A DNA stretch of 64,000 bases from Prevotellaceae bacterium UBA1746 (GCA_905369775.1 CAJPJR010000007.1:3315-67314); one strand, 5' to 3'; shown: positions 16,303 to 25,837, numbered from the stretch's first letter. The notes: generated from the sequence alone by a model not told the origin. Numbers and translations are program-made.

Positions 16303-17658
16303 ATGGTCAACGAAGACATTGAATTCCGTTCGCCCGCCGAAATACGGGCTTTTCAAGAAGACCTGTTGCGGCGCGCACTCGATTACCTCGCGACACATTC
16401 GCCCTTCTACCGTCGGATGTTTGCCCGCGAGGGGATTGACGTGCAAACGATTCGCACGATCGACGATTTGCAGCGACTGCCTTTCACCGAGAAGCGCGAT
16501 TTGCAGCTCCACAACGCCGATTTCCTCTGTTGCCCCCCGTCGGCCGTGATCGACTACGTGACCACGAGCGGCACGCTGGGCGGCCCGGTGACATTTGCCT
16601 GCACCGATGCCGATTTAGAGCGCTTGGCCTTCAACGAAGCCAAGTCGTTTGCCTGCGCCGGCGTGGACCGCAACAGCATCGTCCAGCTGATGACCACGCT
16701 CGACAAGCGTTTCATGGCCGGCATGGCCTACTTTCTCGGACTGCGTCGGCTCGGTGCGGGCGTGGTGCGCGTGGGCAACGGCATTCCCGAGTTGCAATGG
16801 GAAACGATTCGGCGCATTGGCCCCGACACCCTCATGTGCGTGCCGTCGTTCATCCTCCGTTTGCTGCAATATGCCGACGAACACGGCATCGACTACCGGC
16901 GTTCGAGCGTTCGGCGGATCATCGGCATTGGCGAAGGGCTGCGCGATCAGCATTTCGCCCTCAATCTGCTCGGGAGTCGCATTGCCGAGCGCTGGCCGGA
17001 GGTACAATTGTTCACCACCTACTCCTCGACCGAGATGGGCGCCACCTTCTCTGAATGCCCGCACGGGATGGGCGGCCACGTGCACCCCGAGTTGGTGATC
17101 GTGGAAATCATCGGTGAGGACAATCGCCCCGTGCCCGACGGCGAAACCGGCGAAGTGGTGGTCACCACCCTCGGCGTGGAGGGCATGCCTTTGCTGCGTT
17201 TTCGCACCGGCGACATGGCGGCGCGGCGCGCAGAACAGTGCAAATGCGGCCGCTATGCCTACCGACTCACGCCGCTGGTGGGGCGGAAGCACAACATGAT
17301 CAAGCTGAAAGGCACCACCCTCTACCCGCCGGCGGTGAACGACGTGCTGGATCACACCGATTTTGTGCACAACTACGTGGTGGAAGTGCGCGATTCGGCC
17401 GCAGGCACTGACGAAGTGGTGGTGAAAATCGGCCTCGACGAGCACAGCGCCGAGGTGAAACGCCTGATGGATCCCGCCCACGGGGGACACGGCGAGGAGC
17501 AGCTGGTGAAACTCCTCAAGGATCGTTTTCGCTCGCGCATTCGCGTGGCGCCGGAGGTGGAGATTCTGCCCGTGGAGGCCATTGCGCGCATCAATTTCCC
17601 CGCCAAATCGCGCAAACCCGTGAAGTTTGTCGATCTGCGCCGCCACGACGAGTCCTGA
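16303..17658 (+). CDS. PaaK-like aryl-acid CoA/ACP ligase (adenylate-forming)
   Basis: A 451-residue adenylate-forming enzyme of the phenylacetate-CoA ligase group. Visible motifs are TTSGTLGGPV (ATP loop, about 85-94), YSSTEMG (about 242-248), FRTGDMA (about 301-307) and GRKHNMIKLKG (about 328-338). KCGRYAY resembles the Cys-containing segment of PaaK proteins. It likely activates the aromatic starter acid and passes it to an ACP or CoA. I chose ATG 16303; an upstream in-frame ATG at 16246 would add 19 residues that do not look like the family. Confidence 0.83.
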   Translation: MVNEDIEFRSPAEIRAFQEDLLRRALDYLATHSPFYRRMFAREGIDVQTIRTIDDLQRLPFTEKRDLQLHNADFLCCPPSAVIDYVTTSGTLGGPVTFACTDADLERLAFNEAKSFACAGVDRNSIVQLMTTLDKRFMAGMAYFLGLRRLGAGVVRVGNGIPELQWETIRRIGPDTLMCVPSFILRLLQYADEHGIDYRRSSVRRIIGIGEGLRDQHFALNLLGSRIAERWPEVQLFTTYSSTEMGATFSECPHGMGGHVHPELVIVEIIGEDNRPVPDGETGEVVVTTLGVEGMPLLRFRTGDMAARRAEQCKCGRYAYRLTPLVGRKHNMIKLKGTTLYPPAVNDVLDHTDFVHNYVVEVRDSAAGTDEVVVKIGLDEHSAEVKRLMDPAHGGHGEEQLVKLLKDRFRSRIRVAPEVEILPVEAIARINFPAKSRKPVKFVDLRRHDES

Positions 17659-17701
17659 GCCCGCGACCGTGGCGACCGCCCACCGCAGCGGAGCGAAAAA
17701 A

Positions 17702-17765
17702 CACGCCGATTTTGTGCGAAAAGCTCCCCACTTTCTGCCGAAAACTCCCCATTTGCTGAGAAAAA
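17702..17765 (+). repeat. Phased T-tract repeat, three 21-22-bp units
   Basis: Units 17702-17722, 17723-17744 and 17745-17765 repeat a C-rich start, a T-tract and a GAAAA end. It fills the gap ahead of the PlsC-like gene at 17775. Same pattern as at 10095, 44055 and 56388. Confidence 0.6.
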
Positions 17766-17774
17766 ACCGAGGCT

Positions 17775-18908
17775 ATGATTTTGACCGATCCCGAATTTGA
17801 AACCATGCGTCCGTACACCGACGCCGAAATCCCCGCCGCGATGGCCCGTGTGGCGGCGCATCCGTTGTTTGCGCGCTTGGCCGCATTCGTTTTCCCCGAC
17901 CGCGACGTGGAAACGGTGCGCGAATCGGTGCGTGCGGTGCGCAACCCCTACGAATTGCAGGAGGCCGTGATGCAACACTTCGTGCGGCGCATGCTCGACA
18001 CCACCGCCACGCAGTTCACCCACGAGGGTTTTGAGCGTCTGCGTCCCGACGGCGCCTATCTCTTTGTGGCCAATCACCGTGACATCGTGGCCGATTCGGC
18101 CATTTTGCAGTATCTGCTGTTTCAACTCGGCCTGCCCACGACCGAAATCACCTTCGGCGCCAACCTCATGACCCACCCGCTGGTGGTCGATGTGGGGCGG
18201 TCGAACAAGATGTTTCGCGTGGAGCGCGGCGGCACCCCGCGTGAGTTCTACGCCGCCTCGTGTCGGTTGTCGCGCTACATGCGGCAGGTGATCGAAACCG
18301 CCCACTCGTCGGTGTGGATCGCCCAGCGCAACGGGCGCACCAAGGACGGCATCGATGCCACCGACCCGGGATTGGTCAAGATGCTCACCCTCAGTGGCGA
18401 GGGTTCACCAGCCCGGCGACTCGCGTCGCTGCATATCGTGCCGACGGCGGTGAGCTACGAATGGGAACCCTGCGATCTGCTCAAAGCGCGCGAAGTGGTG
18501 GCCCGCCGCCGAGGGCCCTACGCGAAAGCGCCCGACGAAGATCTGCAAAGCATCCTCACCGGCCTGCTCGCGCCCAAGGGGCGTGTGCACCTGGCCGTGT
18601 GCCCGCCGCTGACGCTCGCCGACTTGGAAGGCATCGACGCCTTGCCGCGCGGCGAAGTGCCCACGGCCGTGGCCGCACTGCTCGACCGCCGCATCGTGGG
18701 CGCCTATCAGTTGATGCCCACGCACTATGCCGCGGCCGATTTGCTCGAAGGCACGACGCGGCACAGCGCGCATTATGCCCCCGCGGTGCGCGAAGCCTTG
18801 TGCCGGCGGCTCGATGAGCTCACCGATGCGGAGGAACGGCAGGTGCTGCTCGGCATTTACGCTCACCCCGTGCGGCGCCGCGCCGAATTGTTGGGCACCG
18901 CCCGCTGA
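17775..18908 (+). CDS. PlsC-like acyltransferase domain protein
   Basis: A 377-residue protein with a glycerol-3-phosphate acyltransferase-like core. FVANHRDIVADSA (about residues 93-105) replaces the classical HX4D block and WIAQRNGRTKDG (about 180-191) the FPEGTRS block; this HRDIV variant is the form I know from Bacteroidetes homologues, so it is likely active. It may transfer the pigment acyl chain or modify its lipid anchor. It lies downstream of the ligase and upstream of the exporter on the same strand. Confidence 0.72.
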   Translation: MILTDPEFETMRPYTDAEIPAAMARVAAHPLFARLAAFVFPDRDVETVRESVRAVRNPYELQEAVMQHFVRRMLDTTATQFTHEGFERLRPDGAYLFVANHRDIVADSAILQYLLFQLGLPTTEITFGANLMTHPLVVDVGRSNKMFRVERGGTPREFYAASCRLSRYMRQVIETAHSSVWIAQRNGRTKDGIDATDPGLVKMLTLSGEGSPARRLASLHIVPTAVSYEWEPCDLLKAREVVARRRGPYAKAPDEDLQSILTGLLAPKGRVHLAVCPPLTLADLEGIDALPRGEVPTAVAALLDRRIVGAYQLMPTHYAAADLLEGTTRHSAHYAPAVREALCRRLDELTDAEERQVLLGIYAHPVRRRAELLGTAR

Positions 18909-19010
18909 CAACCTCAGGAAACACGGCTCGTGTGAGGCTGAGGCCGCTCGATGAGTGCCCGCCGCCGACCGCTGTCTCGCTCTTTTCTTTTCCCTTCACG
19001 CTCGATTGCA

Positions 19011-22000
19011 ATGACCCATTTCCTGCTTCGTCTCTATGATTGGTTGCATGTGCGCCCCCTGTTGCGGTGGGGGCTGATGTGCTGTGCGCTGTTGGCCCTG
19101 TTGCTGGGCGTGGGGCAGGCACATTTCAAGGAAGACATCGGCGATTTCCTGCCCGATGCTTCGCGCTACGGCGACGAAACGGCGGTGTATGCGCAGGCCA
19201 ACGCCGGCGATCGCATTGCGGTGGTGTTCAGCGGGGCACCTGCCGACAGTTTGGTGGCCGCCGTCGATGCCTTCACCGCGCGGTTGGCGCAGGCCGACAC
19301 GGGCCATTTGGCCGCGCACGTGACGGGGAGTGTGGATTTGGCGCGCATGGAACGCACGACGGCGGCGGCCTATGCCCATGTGCCCGCTTTCTTGTTGCCG
19401 GCCGACGTGTGCCGGATGGAACGTGCGGTGCGTGCTCCCGACGCTGTGGGGCAGGGCATGGAACGCCTCTACACGGCGCTGCTCATGCCCACGGGCGACC
19501 TGGCGGAACAGACTTTTGCCCGCGACCCGTTGCAATTGTTTGCCCCGGTGGGGGCGGCGCTGCAACAAGGGGGCGACGGGCAGCGTTTTTCGCTCTACGA
19601 CGACCACATTTTCACCCCCGACGGACGGCATGCGCTGGTGCTGGTGGAGAGTGCGGCGGGGCGCAGTGAGACGGGGCGCAACGCGCGCCTCGTGGCGCTG
19701 ATCGATGCCACGGCGGCTGCGGTGGAAGCGCAGGCACAGGGGGCTTCGCCGGCGAAGGCTCCCCACGGCGCGGGGATGCAACTCAAGGTGCAGCAAATCG
19801 GTGCGCCGACCATCGCCGTGACTAACGCCCGGCAGATCAAAACCGACAGCCTTTGGGCGATCGGCCTGGCGGTGGTGCTCATTGTGGCCTTCTTGGCGGT
19901 GGTGCTCCCCAATGTGCGCAACATTTGTCTCGTGCTGCTCACCGTAGGCCTCGGTTGGCTGCTGGGATTGGCGGTGTTGTCGACGGTGCGAACGAGTGTT
20001 TCGGTGATTGTGCTGGGCATTTCGTCGGTGGCGGTGGGCATCGCCATCAACTACCCGCTGCACTTCGTGGCCCACTTGCGGCATGCGGGCGACGTGCGGC
20101 GCAATTTGCGCGAACTGGCTTCGCCTTTGCTCATCGGCAACGTCACGACGGTCGGCGCCTTCGCGGCTTTGGTGCCGCTGCACGCTTCGGCCTTGCGCGA
20201 CTTGGGACTCTTTGCCGCGGCGCTGCTGGTGGGAACGCTGGCGGTGGTGCTGGTGTTGCTGCCGCACTGGGTGAAAGTGCCCACACCGCGCGCGGCCGAG
20301 GCGCAACGTGCGGAAGCACCGATGGCACCGAGGCGCCGAACGGCGCGACATTGGGCGCTGTGGACCGGCATCGGCGCGGCGCTCACGTTGGTGCTGGGCT
20401 ATTTCAGTCTCGACACGGCTTTCGACGCCGATTTGCGCCGACTCAACTATATGCGCCCCGAACAGCGCGAGCTGTTGGCGGAGATGGTGAAGCTGCGCGG
20501 CGGGAGCGGCGAGACAGAACCGGTGTATGTGACGGCGACGGGGCGCACGCTCGATGAGGCCTTGCGGCGGTCTGAGGCGCTGGGGCGCGACATCGAACCG
20601 CTGCGTCGCCGAGGTACGGTGAAAACGGAGGTGAGCGCGGACCGCTTTCTGCCGTCGGCGGAGGAACAGGCGCGCCGAGAGCGGGCGTGGCAGGCGTTTG
20701 CGCAGCGCAATGCGTCGCGACTCACGACGGAATTGGCGCACGAAGCCGAGCGTCGCGGGGTGCGGCCTGCCACGTTTGCCGACTTCTTTGCCACGGTGCG
20801 CAGGGCCGGAACGCCGGAGGCGCGCGCCGAGGTGGAACGCTTCGGGCGTGCACAGTGCGAGGCGCTGATTGTGGAACGCGACGGCCGGTGTCTCGTGACG
20901 CGTGTGCTGACGGTGCCGCACAAACAGGCCGACAGGGTGGCGCAAAAGCTGAATGCGCGCGCCGAACGTGCGGGAACGGGCTTTGCCTTCACGGTGCGGA
21001 CGATGAACGAGAGCGGGGTGCGCGGCCTTTCGGTGGATTTCAATCTGATCGGTTGGGTGTGCGGCGCGATTGTGTTCGGCTTCCTTTGGCTCTCGTTCGG
21101 CCGATTGGAGTTGGCGCTCTTGGCTTTTCTGCCGATGGCCTGCTCGTGGGTGTGGATTCTCGGCACGATGCATCTGCTTGATCTGCGTTTCAACTTGGTG
21201 AATGTGATCTTGGCCACGTTTATCTTCGGGCAGGGCGACGACTATTCGATCTTTGTGACCGAAGGGTTGCTCTACGAATACACTTACCGCCGACCGATGT
21301 TGGCCTCCTACCGCCGCGGTATTGTGATTTCGGCTGTAATCATGTTTGTGGGCATGGGCACGCTGCTCATTGCTCGCCACCCGGCGCTGCGCTCGCTGGG
21401 CGAAATCACGGTGCTGGGCATGGGCTGCGTGGTACTGGCCGCTGCGCTGTTGCCGCCGTGGGTCTTCGGCAGAATGGTGCGCGAAGACAGCGGCCGATGG
21501 GCGATGCCCGTGACGCTGGGCGGCCTGTGGCGCAACGGATTGGCGGCGCTGTGCGAAACGACGCTCGGGCTGGTGCTGTCGGTGTACGGATGGTGGTGCC
21601 TGGTGGTGCTGCGCGCCACGCCGAAACGTCGTGCGCGTTTCCGAAAGGCGGTGCACCGGGCGGCACGTTGGGCGGTGTGTCGACGTTGTGGTGTGGAGGT
21701 TGCGCTACCCGACGTGGCAGGTGAGCACCGAGAAGGGGGCGAACTGCTGGTGGTGCCCGTGCACACGTGCAGCGACGCGCTGTTGTTGGCCGCCACCTCG
21801 TCGCGTTGTGTGCAGGTGGGGGGCAACGGACCGTGGTTGCGCGGCCTGCGCCGGAAATGGTTGTACAAAGCGGGATTGCTCGTGGACGGCCGTGCCGAGA
21901 CGCGCCATGAAGCGATTCGCGTGGCGGCGGCCGAAGGACTTTGCCCCGTGGTGTGGCTGGACGAAGGGGACGACACGTGGCAACGCGCCTTGCGCACGGC

Positions 22001-22547
22001 TGCCGACTTCGGTTTGTCGTATCGCGTGTGGAGGTCGGCGGGCACGGAGCGCGTGTGGCCGACCGGAATGGCGTGGGCGGAACGCGGTCGCGTGGTGGTG
22101 GGCCTGAGCGAACGCCTGCGACCGACGAATGCCGAGGATCGCGTGACGGCGGTGCACGTGCAATTGCAGGAACTACGCGATGCCGTGGCGCGTACCGAGG
22201 CACTGACGAAGGCAGCCGCGGAGACGCCGGCTGATTTTGCGCCGGCGGTGGAGGCGGCCTATCGGTATAAGGGCGTGGCCACGGAAAGAAATGTGGCACG
22301 GACGCTGCGTGCGGTGGTGTCGGGGCGCGATGAGGCGTGGAATACGCTGTGGCGTGAAGCGCAGAGGGCGGAGCAAGTGGAGGTGCACAGCCCGGGTTGG
22401 GGCGCCGAAGCGCTGCTGTTGGCCCTCTTGCGCCCGACGGTGCGCGTGCGTTGTGTGGTGAAGAACGGCGACGTGGCCGATGTGGTGCGCGGTTTGCGCT
22501 TGTTGCCCGAGAACCTGGAGGTGGTGGTCGAAACGATGCGCGCTTGA
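19011..22547 (+). CDS. MMPL exporter with decayed acyltransferase and methyltransferase domains
   Basis: A 1178-residue inner-membrane protein. Residues 1 to about 870 are an MMPL/RND-type lipid exporter: one N-terminal helix, a periplasmic domain, a helix block at about 275-430, a helix at 453, a second periplasmic domain, and helices at about 675-860. Residues about 890-1060 align in layout with a PlsC-type acyltransferase, but HX4D is reduced to HTCSD and FPEGTRS to WLDEGDD. Residues about 1080-1178 start YRYKG, as in the linked methyltransferase domain of related exporters, but the SAM loop reads HSPGWG and the protein stops soon after. ATG 19011 follows a non-conserved in-frame ATG at 18951. 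Confidence 0.82.
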   Translation: MTHFLLRLYDWLHVRPLLRWGLMCCALLALLLGVGQAHFKEDIGDFLPDASRYGDETAVYAQANAGDRIAVVFSGAPADSLVAAVDAFTARLAQADTGHLAAHVTGSVDLARMERTTAAAYAHVPAFLLPADVCRMERAVRAPDAVGQGMERLYTALLMPTGDLAEQTFARDPLQLFAPVGAALQQGGDGQRFSLYDDHIFTPDGRHALVLVESAAGRSETGRNARLVALIDATAAAVEAQAQGASPAKAPHGAGMQLKVQQIGAPTIAVTNARQIKTDSLWAIGLAVVLIVAFLAVVLPNVRNICLVLLTVGLGWLLGLAVLSTVRTSVSVIVLGISSVAVGIAINYPLHFVAHLRHAGDVRRNLRELASPLLIGNVTTVGAFAALVPLHASALRDLGLFAAALLVGTLAVVLVLLPHWVKVPTPRAAEAQRAEAPMAPRRRTARHWALWTGIGAALTLVLGYFSLDTAFDADLRRLNYMRPEQRELLAEMVKLRGGSGETEPVYVTATGRTLDEALRRSEALGRDIEPLRRRGTVKTEVSADRFLPSAEEQARRERAWQAFAQRNASRLTTELAHEAERRGVRPATFADFFATVRRAGTPEARAEVERFGRAQCEALIVERDGRCLVTRVLTVPHKQADRVAQKLNARAERAGTGFAFTVRTMNESGVRGLSVDFNLIGWVCGAIVFGFLWLSFGRLELALLAFLPMACSWVWILGTMHLLDLRFNLVNVILATFIFGQGDDYSIFVTEGLLYEYTYRRPMLASYRRGIVISAVIMFVGMGTLLIARHPALRSLGEITVLGMGCVVLAAALLPPWVFGRMVREDSGRWAMPVTLGGLWRNGLAALCETTLGLVLSVYGWWCLVVLRATPKRRARFRKAVHRAARWAVCRRCGVEVALPDVAGEHREGGELLVVPVHTCSDALLLAATSSRCVQVGGNGPWLRGLRRKWLYKAGLLVDGRAETRHEAIRVAAAEGLCPVVWLDEGDDTWQRALRTAADFGLSYRVWRSAGTERVWPTGMAWAERGRVVVGLSERLRPTNAEDRVTAVHVQLQELRDAVARTEALTKAAAETPADFAPAVEAAYRYKGVATERNVARTLRAVVSGRDEAWNTLWREAQRAEQVEVHSPGWGAEALLLALLRPTVRVRCVVKNGDVADVVRGLRLLPENLEVVVETMRA

Positions 22548-22573
22548 CGACGGAGAACGGAGTGCGGGTGTGC

Positions 22574-22621
22574 AAAAAAAAACAGCCGTCCGGCGAATCG
22601 TGGGGATTCGCCGGACGGCTG
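22574..22621 (-). terminator. Intrinsic terminator between convergent operons
   Basis: A 16-bp perfect stem (22583-22598 with 22606-22621) around a short loop. On the - strand it is followed by nine T (A-run at 22574-22582), the classical form for ending the O-acetylation operon. It also lies 35 bases past the exporter stop on the + strand, where the downstream T-content is weak, so it may serve both. Confidence 0.85.
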
Positions 22622-22681
22622 TCGGTTGTTGTGGGGAGAGGGTGGGCCGCCCCGTGATGGAGCGGCGGGCCTTCGTGTGGT

Positions 22682-24286
22682 TTACTCCTCAGATTTCTTT
22701 TCGGCGGGCGCAGCGTGGGTGGACGTTGCGGAGGAGTGTTCGCCGGAGGTGGTGCTGTGGTGAGTTGCACTGCCGGTGTTCGCCGCCGACTTCGAAGTTT
22801 CTGTGCCGGCCGCCGCTTTTTTCGTCTCTTCGTGACCCGTTTTGTGGGGGGCGGAGGGATTTTTTTTGGTGCCAACGGTGGATTTGCTCTCGGCTGAATG
22901 CACTTTGGCAGGACGCGCGGCGGGCGCTGCCGTGGAAGCGGCGGGGGTGTGATCGCTTTGGCTCAAGAAGCGCAGATAGGCGCCGTAAATGTGCGAAGAG
23001 TAGGCCTTGAAAATGTTGTTGGCGAAGAGGATGTCGGTGATCTTGTGCTCGGCCACGTACGACTTCATGTTTTTGGTGAAGTAGCGGGAGTCGATGACGT
23101 GGATCTCGGAGAACGAGTAGAAGAGGTAGCCGGGCAGGGTGTTGCCGAAGCTGTCTTTGAGGATGATGAGGCGGCGATGACCGGGAGTGGAGGTGCGGAT
23201 GACGGCCAAACGGGTGTCACCGCCCATGAATGTGCAGTAGGCGCCGGGACTTCCGTCGCGATAGTGCTGGAAATAGATGCCGCGGCGCGGACGACCTTCG
23301 CCGACGACGCGATAATTCTTGTCGATGGTGTAGTCGGTGTAGGTGGCTGTGTAGGTGACGTCGCGGGGAACGTGGTAGACGAAGTCTTCGGGTGCATTTT
23401 TCAACGCGATATCTTTGGCATAGCCGTACATGCTGCCCACATAACCGTGAACCACTTTGCGATCATAGGCACTCAACGGTTTGAAAGGGACGCCGGCCAC
23501 TTTGGCGAAGGCTTCGGCGGCGTAGAATCCGCCGAGCGGCGCCCAGTGGTGGTCGGTGCGCAAATAGATGGCTTCGGCGGCGTGACGACCAAGTGGGGTG
23601 TAGACGTCGACGGCCTTCACACCCGGATCGAGTAAGGCGTAGGTGGCGCGGATGTTGGGATACTGCGGGCGCGAAATGCGGCGCGCTTTGTCGGGACAAT
23701 AGTATTCGACGGCCGTGGGAATGAGCATGCAGTAGATGTTCACGCCCGGAAAAGTGGAGTGGTAGAGGTTGGCGGCGCGAGCATAGCCCACACAACCTTT
23801 ACTGCTGCCGCCGAAGGCCATGAGGGCGCGCACATTCTTTCCGCTGCCCGTGACGATGATGCCGGCGTTGGAGATTTTGGCATTGTCGTCGGCCGTGAGA
23901 TTGTTGCGGTAGGGCTCGATGTCGGGATTGGAGGCGCCGGCCTCGAGATCGTTGGCAGAAGAGCCGTTGCCGCCCGCCGTTTCGGGATCGGGAGTGGCGG
24001 CGTGGAAGGTGATGTTCTCCTCGCCGGTGGAGAGCGCCAACCGGTGTTTCACCTCCATGCTCAGGGTCATGAAATGATCGCGGAAGGGTTCGCTGTCGCT
24101 AAACCAGGCCGAAACATCGCGGGTGAAGGCGCCGGACTGCAAGCGCGCCCAGGTGAAGGTGGGGAATTGGGCGAGTTCGCGCTTTTCGAGCGGGGAGTAG
24201 ACGCTGCGTGGGAAGGTGTTGAACACGACGGCGAAGGCGGCGAAGAGGAGTATGATGAAGAGGGTGTAGAATCTACCGAATTTCAT
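22682..24286 (-). CDS. DHHW/AlgJ-like protein of a polysaccharide O-acetylation system
   Basis: A 534-residue protein with one N-terminal membrane anchor (about residues 6-24) and a periplasmic SGNH-like domain. DHHWAP at about residue 243-248 and LKDSFGN with Ser at about 377 match the Asp-x-His and Ser of AlgJ/AlgX-type acetyltransferases. The last 90 residues are Ala/Thr/Ser/Lys-rich and probably disordered. Together with the MBOAT protein upstream it should move acetyl groups onto an exported glycan. It is the last gene of the - strand unit. Confidence 0.83.
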   Translation of the reverse strand: MKFGRFYTLFIILLFAAFAVVFNTFPRSVYSPLEKRELAQFPTFTWARLQSGAFTRDVSAWFSDSEPFRDHFMTLSMEVKHRLALSTGEENITFHAATPDPETAGGNGSSANDLEAGASNPDIEPYRNNLTADDNAKISNAGIIVTGSGKNVRALMAFGGSSKGCVGYARAANLYHSTFPGVNIYCMLIPTAVEYYCPDKARRISRPQYPNIRATYALLDPGVKAVDVYTPLGRHAAEAIYLRTDHHWAPLGGFYAAEAFAKVAGVPFKPLSAYDRKVVHGYVGSMYGYAKDIALKNAPEDFVYHVPRDVTYTATYTDYTIDKNYRVVGEGRPRRGIYFQHYRDGSPGAYCTFMGGDTRLAVIRTSTPGHRRLIILKDSFGNTLPGYLFYSFSEIHVIDSRYFTKNMKSYVAEHKITDILFANNIFKAYSSHIYGAYLRFLSQSDHTPAASTAAPAARPAKVHSAESKSTVGTKKNPSAPHKTGHEETKKAAAGTETSKSAANTGSATHHSTTSGEHSSATSTHAAPAEKKSEE

Positions 24287-24304
24287 GTCGAACGAGCGCA
24301 GAGT

Positions 24305-25747
24305 TTAGAATCGGGTGTAGATAAATGCGTTGTTGGTGGCACCGACGAGCAGCGCAACCGAGAGGGTGAGTAGCGCAACCGAGACGACGATGCGGAAACT
24401 CAGTCGAACCACCTGACCGGGGTAGCGTTGTGCCAGCGGCAGGCGAAGAATGGCCGAAGAGAGCCAACTGCGAATGGGTGTGCTGAGGAGAATGGCGGCC
24501 ATCCACAACCAGAAATGGTCGAAGAAGGCACCGGTGGTGACAAAGTCGTGGAAGCGCGCGGCGTGGCCGGAAGCGATGGAGAAAAAGCTGGTGAGACGCG
24601 AGAAATCGTCGAAGTAGAAGATGCCCCAACCGATGAGGATGAGGAGAAGACTGTAGAGATGGAGCAACGGAGCGGGGATGTGTCGGATGACACGCAGCAG
24701 GGTATATTTCTCCAGCAGGACGATGAGACCGAAATAGAGGCCCCAAAGCACAAAGTTCCAGCTCGCACCGTGCCAAAGGCCGGTCAGAAACCAGACACAG
24801 AGGATGTTGAGGGGCTGATGCCGCCGGTTTCCGCCCATGGGGATGTAGACATAGTCACGGAAAAAGCTACCCAACGAGATGTGCCAGCGGCGCCAAAACT
24901 CGGTGATGGAGCGACTGATGTAAGGGTGGTCGAAGTTTTCGTTGAAATGAAAGCCCAAACAGCGCCCCATGCCGATGGCCATGTCGGAATAACCGGAGAA
25001 ATCGAAGTAAATTTGGAAGGCGAAGGCCAGAATGCCGATCCAAGCGCCGGTGGTGCTCAGATCGTGGAGCGAACCGCGGAGGAACTGGTCGACGATTTCC
25101 GAGAATTGGTTGGCGAGCAATACTTTTTTACCGAGTCCGATGAGGAAGCGGTAGGCCCCTTCGGCGAAGTCGGAAGCGCTGATGTGGCGGTCGCCGATTT
25201 CTTCGGCCACGGTGCCGTAGCGCACAATGGGACCGGCCACCAATTGAGGGAACATCGACACATAGAGCAGCAGGCGCCCGAAACGATATTGCGCGGGCGC
25301 GTCTTTGCGGTACACGTCGATGAGGTACGACATGGACTGGAAGGTGTAGAAACTGATACCGATCGGGAGGGCTATGCCGGGAGCGCTCACCGGGATGCCC
25401 CAAGCATTGAGGGTGTGCGCGATGAAATCGGCATATTTGAACGTGCCGAGCACGGCGAGGTTGCCGAGAATGCCGAGAATGAGGAAGAAACGCGGGACGG
25501 GACTGCGGTCGATCGTGATGCCAATGAGGTAATTGAACACCACACAGCCCAGCATCAGAAAAACATACACCGGTTCTCCCCAAGCATAGAAGATGAGGGA
25601 GAAAAGGATGAGGACGTGGTTCTTATAAGCCTGTTGTGGACTGTCGAGCAGGAGAGAGTCGTGACGATCGCGCCGAGCTGCCAGTAGGTAGAGCAGGGCG
25701 AAGAGCGGAAGGAATACAAAGAGGAAAAAGAGGTCGGAGAAAACCAT
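24305..25747 (-). CDS. MBOAT O-acyltransferase (AlgI-like)
   Basis: A 480-residue polytopic membrane protein of the membrane-bound O-acyltransferase family. The conserved block FSGYSDMAIGMGRCLGF (about 240-256) and the invariant His in TGLWHGASWNFVLWG (about 320-334) are present. It should pass acetyl groups across the inner membrane to the AlgJ-like partner, 18 bases downstream. ATG at 25747 starts with a natural hydrophobic N-terminus (VFSDLFFLFVFLPLF); upstream in-frame sequence is basic and unlike the family. Confidence 0.88.
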   Translation of the reverse strand: MVFSDLFFLFVFLPLFALLYLLAARRDRHDSLLLDSPQQAYKNHVLILFSLIFYAWGEPVYVFLMLGCVVFNYLIGITIDRSPVPRFFLILGILGNLAVLGTFKYADFIAHTLNAWGIPVSAPGIALPIGISFYTFQSMSYLIDVYRKDAPAQYRFGRLLLYVSMFPQLVAGPIVRYGTVAEEIGDRHISASDFAEGAYRFLIGLGKKVLLANQFSEIVDQFLRGSLHDLSTTGAWIGILAFAFQIYFDFSGYSDMAIGMGRCLGFHFNENFDHPYISRSITEFWRRWHISLGSFFRDYVYIPMGGNRRHQPLNILCVWFLTGLWHGASWNFVLWGLYFGLIVLLEKYTLLRVIRHIPAPLLHLYSLLLILIGWGIFYFDDFSRLTSFFSIASGHAARFHDFVTTGAFFDHFWLWMAAILLSTPIRSWLSSAILRLPLAQRYPGQVVRLSFRIVVSVALLTLSVALLVGATNNAFIYTRF

Positions 25748-25837
25748 GTGTCGATAGACAATGAGGAGGAGAGAGCGCGGACGAAGGAGGGAGACGAAGG
25801 GCCGAGAGGGCACCATTATGCGATAGGCGGAATGCGC

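Larger units (their letters stand above)
554..22547 (+). other. Aryl-polyene / flexirubin-like biosynthetic gene cluster
   Basis: Eighteen co-directional genes combine a dedicated type II fatty-acid-like synthase (KR, three KS, two ACP, two DH, thioesterase) with an aryl ligase, methyltransferase, lipid acyltransferases, LolA-like carrier and MMPL exporter. This combination is known from aryl-polyene and flexirubin clusters. Gene overlaps of 4 to 26 bases in most of the first two thirds suggest a single long transcript. Short gaps with phased T-tract sequence precede the LolA-like gene (10266), the second flavoprotein (14704, only a weak form) and the PlsC-like gene (17775). The exact product cannot be read from sequence. 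Confidence 0.85.

Noticed and set aside
18996..21656. An 886-codon open frame on the - strand opposite the MMPL exporter
   Set aside because: It is rich in Arg, His and Gln, has no domain or hydrophobic pattern, and mirrors a gene with clear motifs. High GC content keeps antisense frames open.
24428..25687. A 419-codon + frame opposite the MBOAT gene
   Set aside because: Glu/Asp-rich antisense of a membrane protein, which is expected from hydrophobic codons on the other strand.
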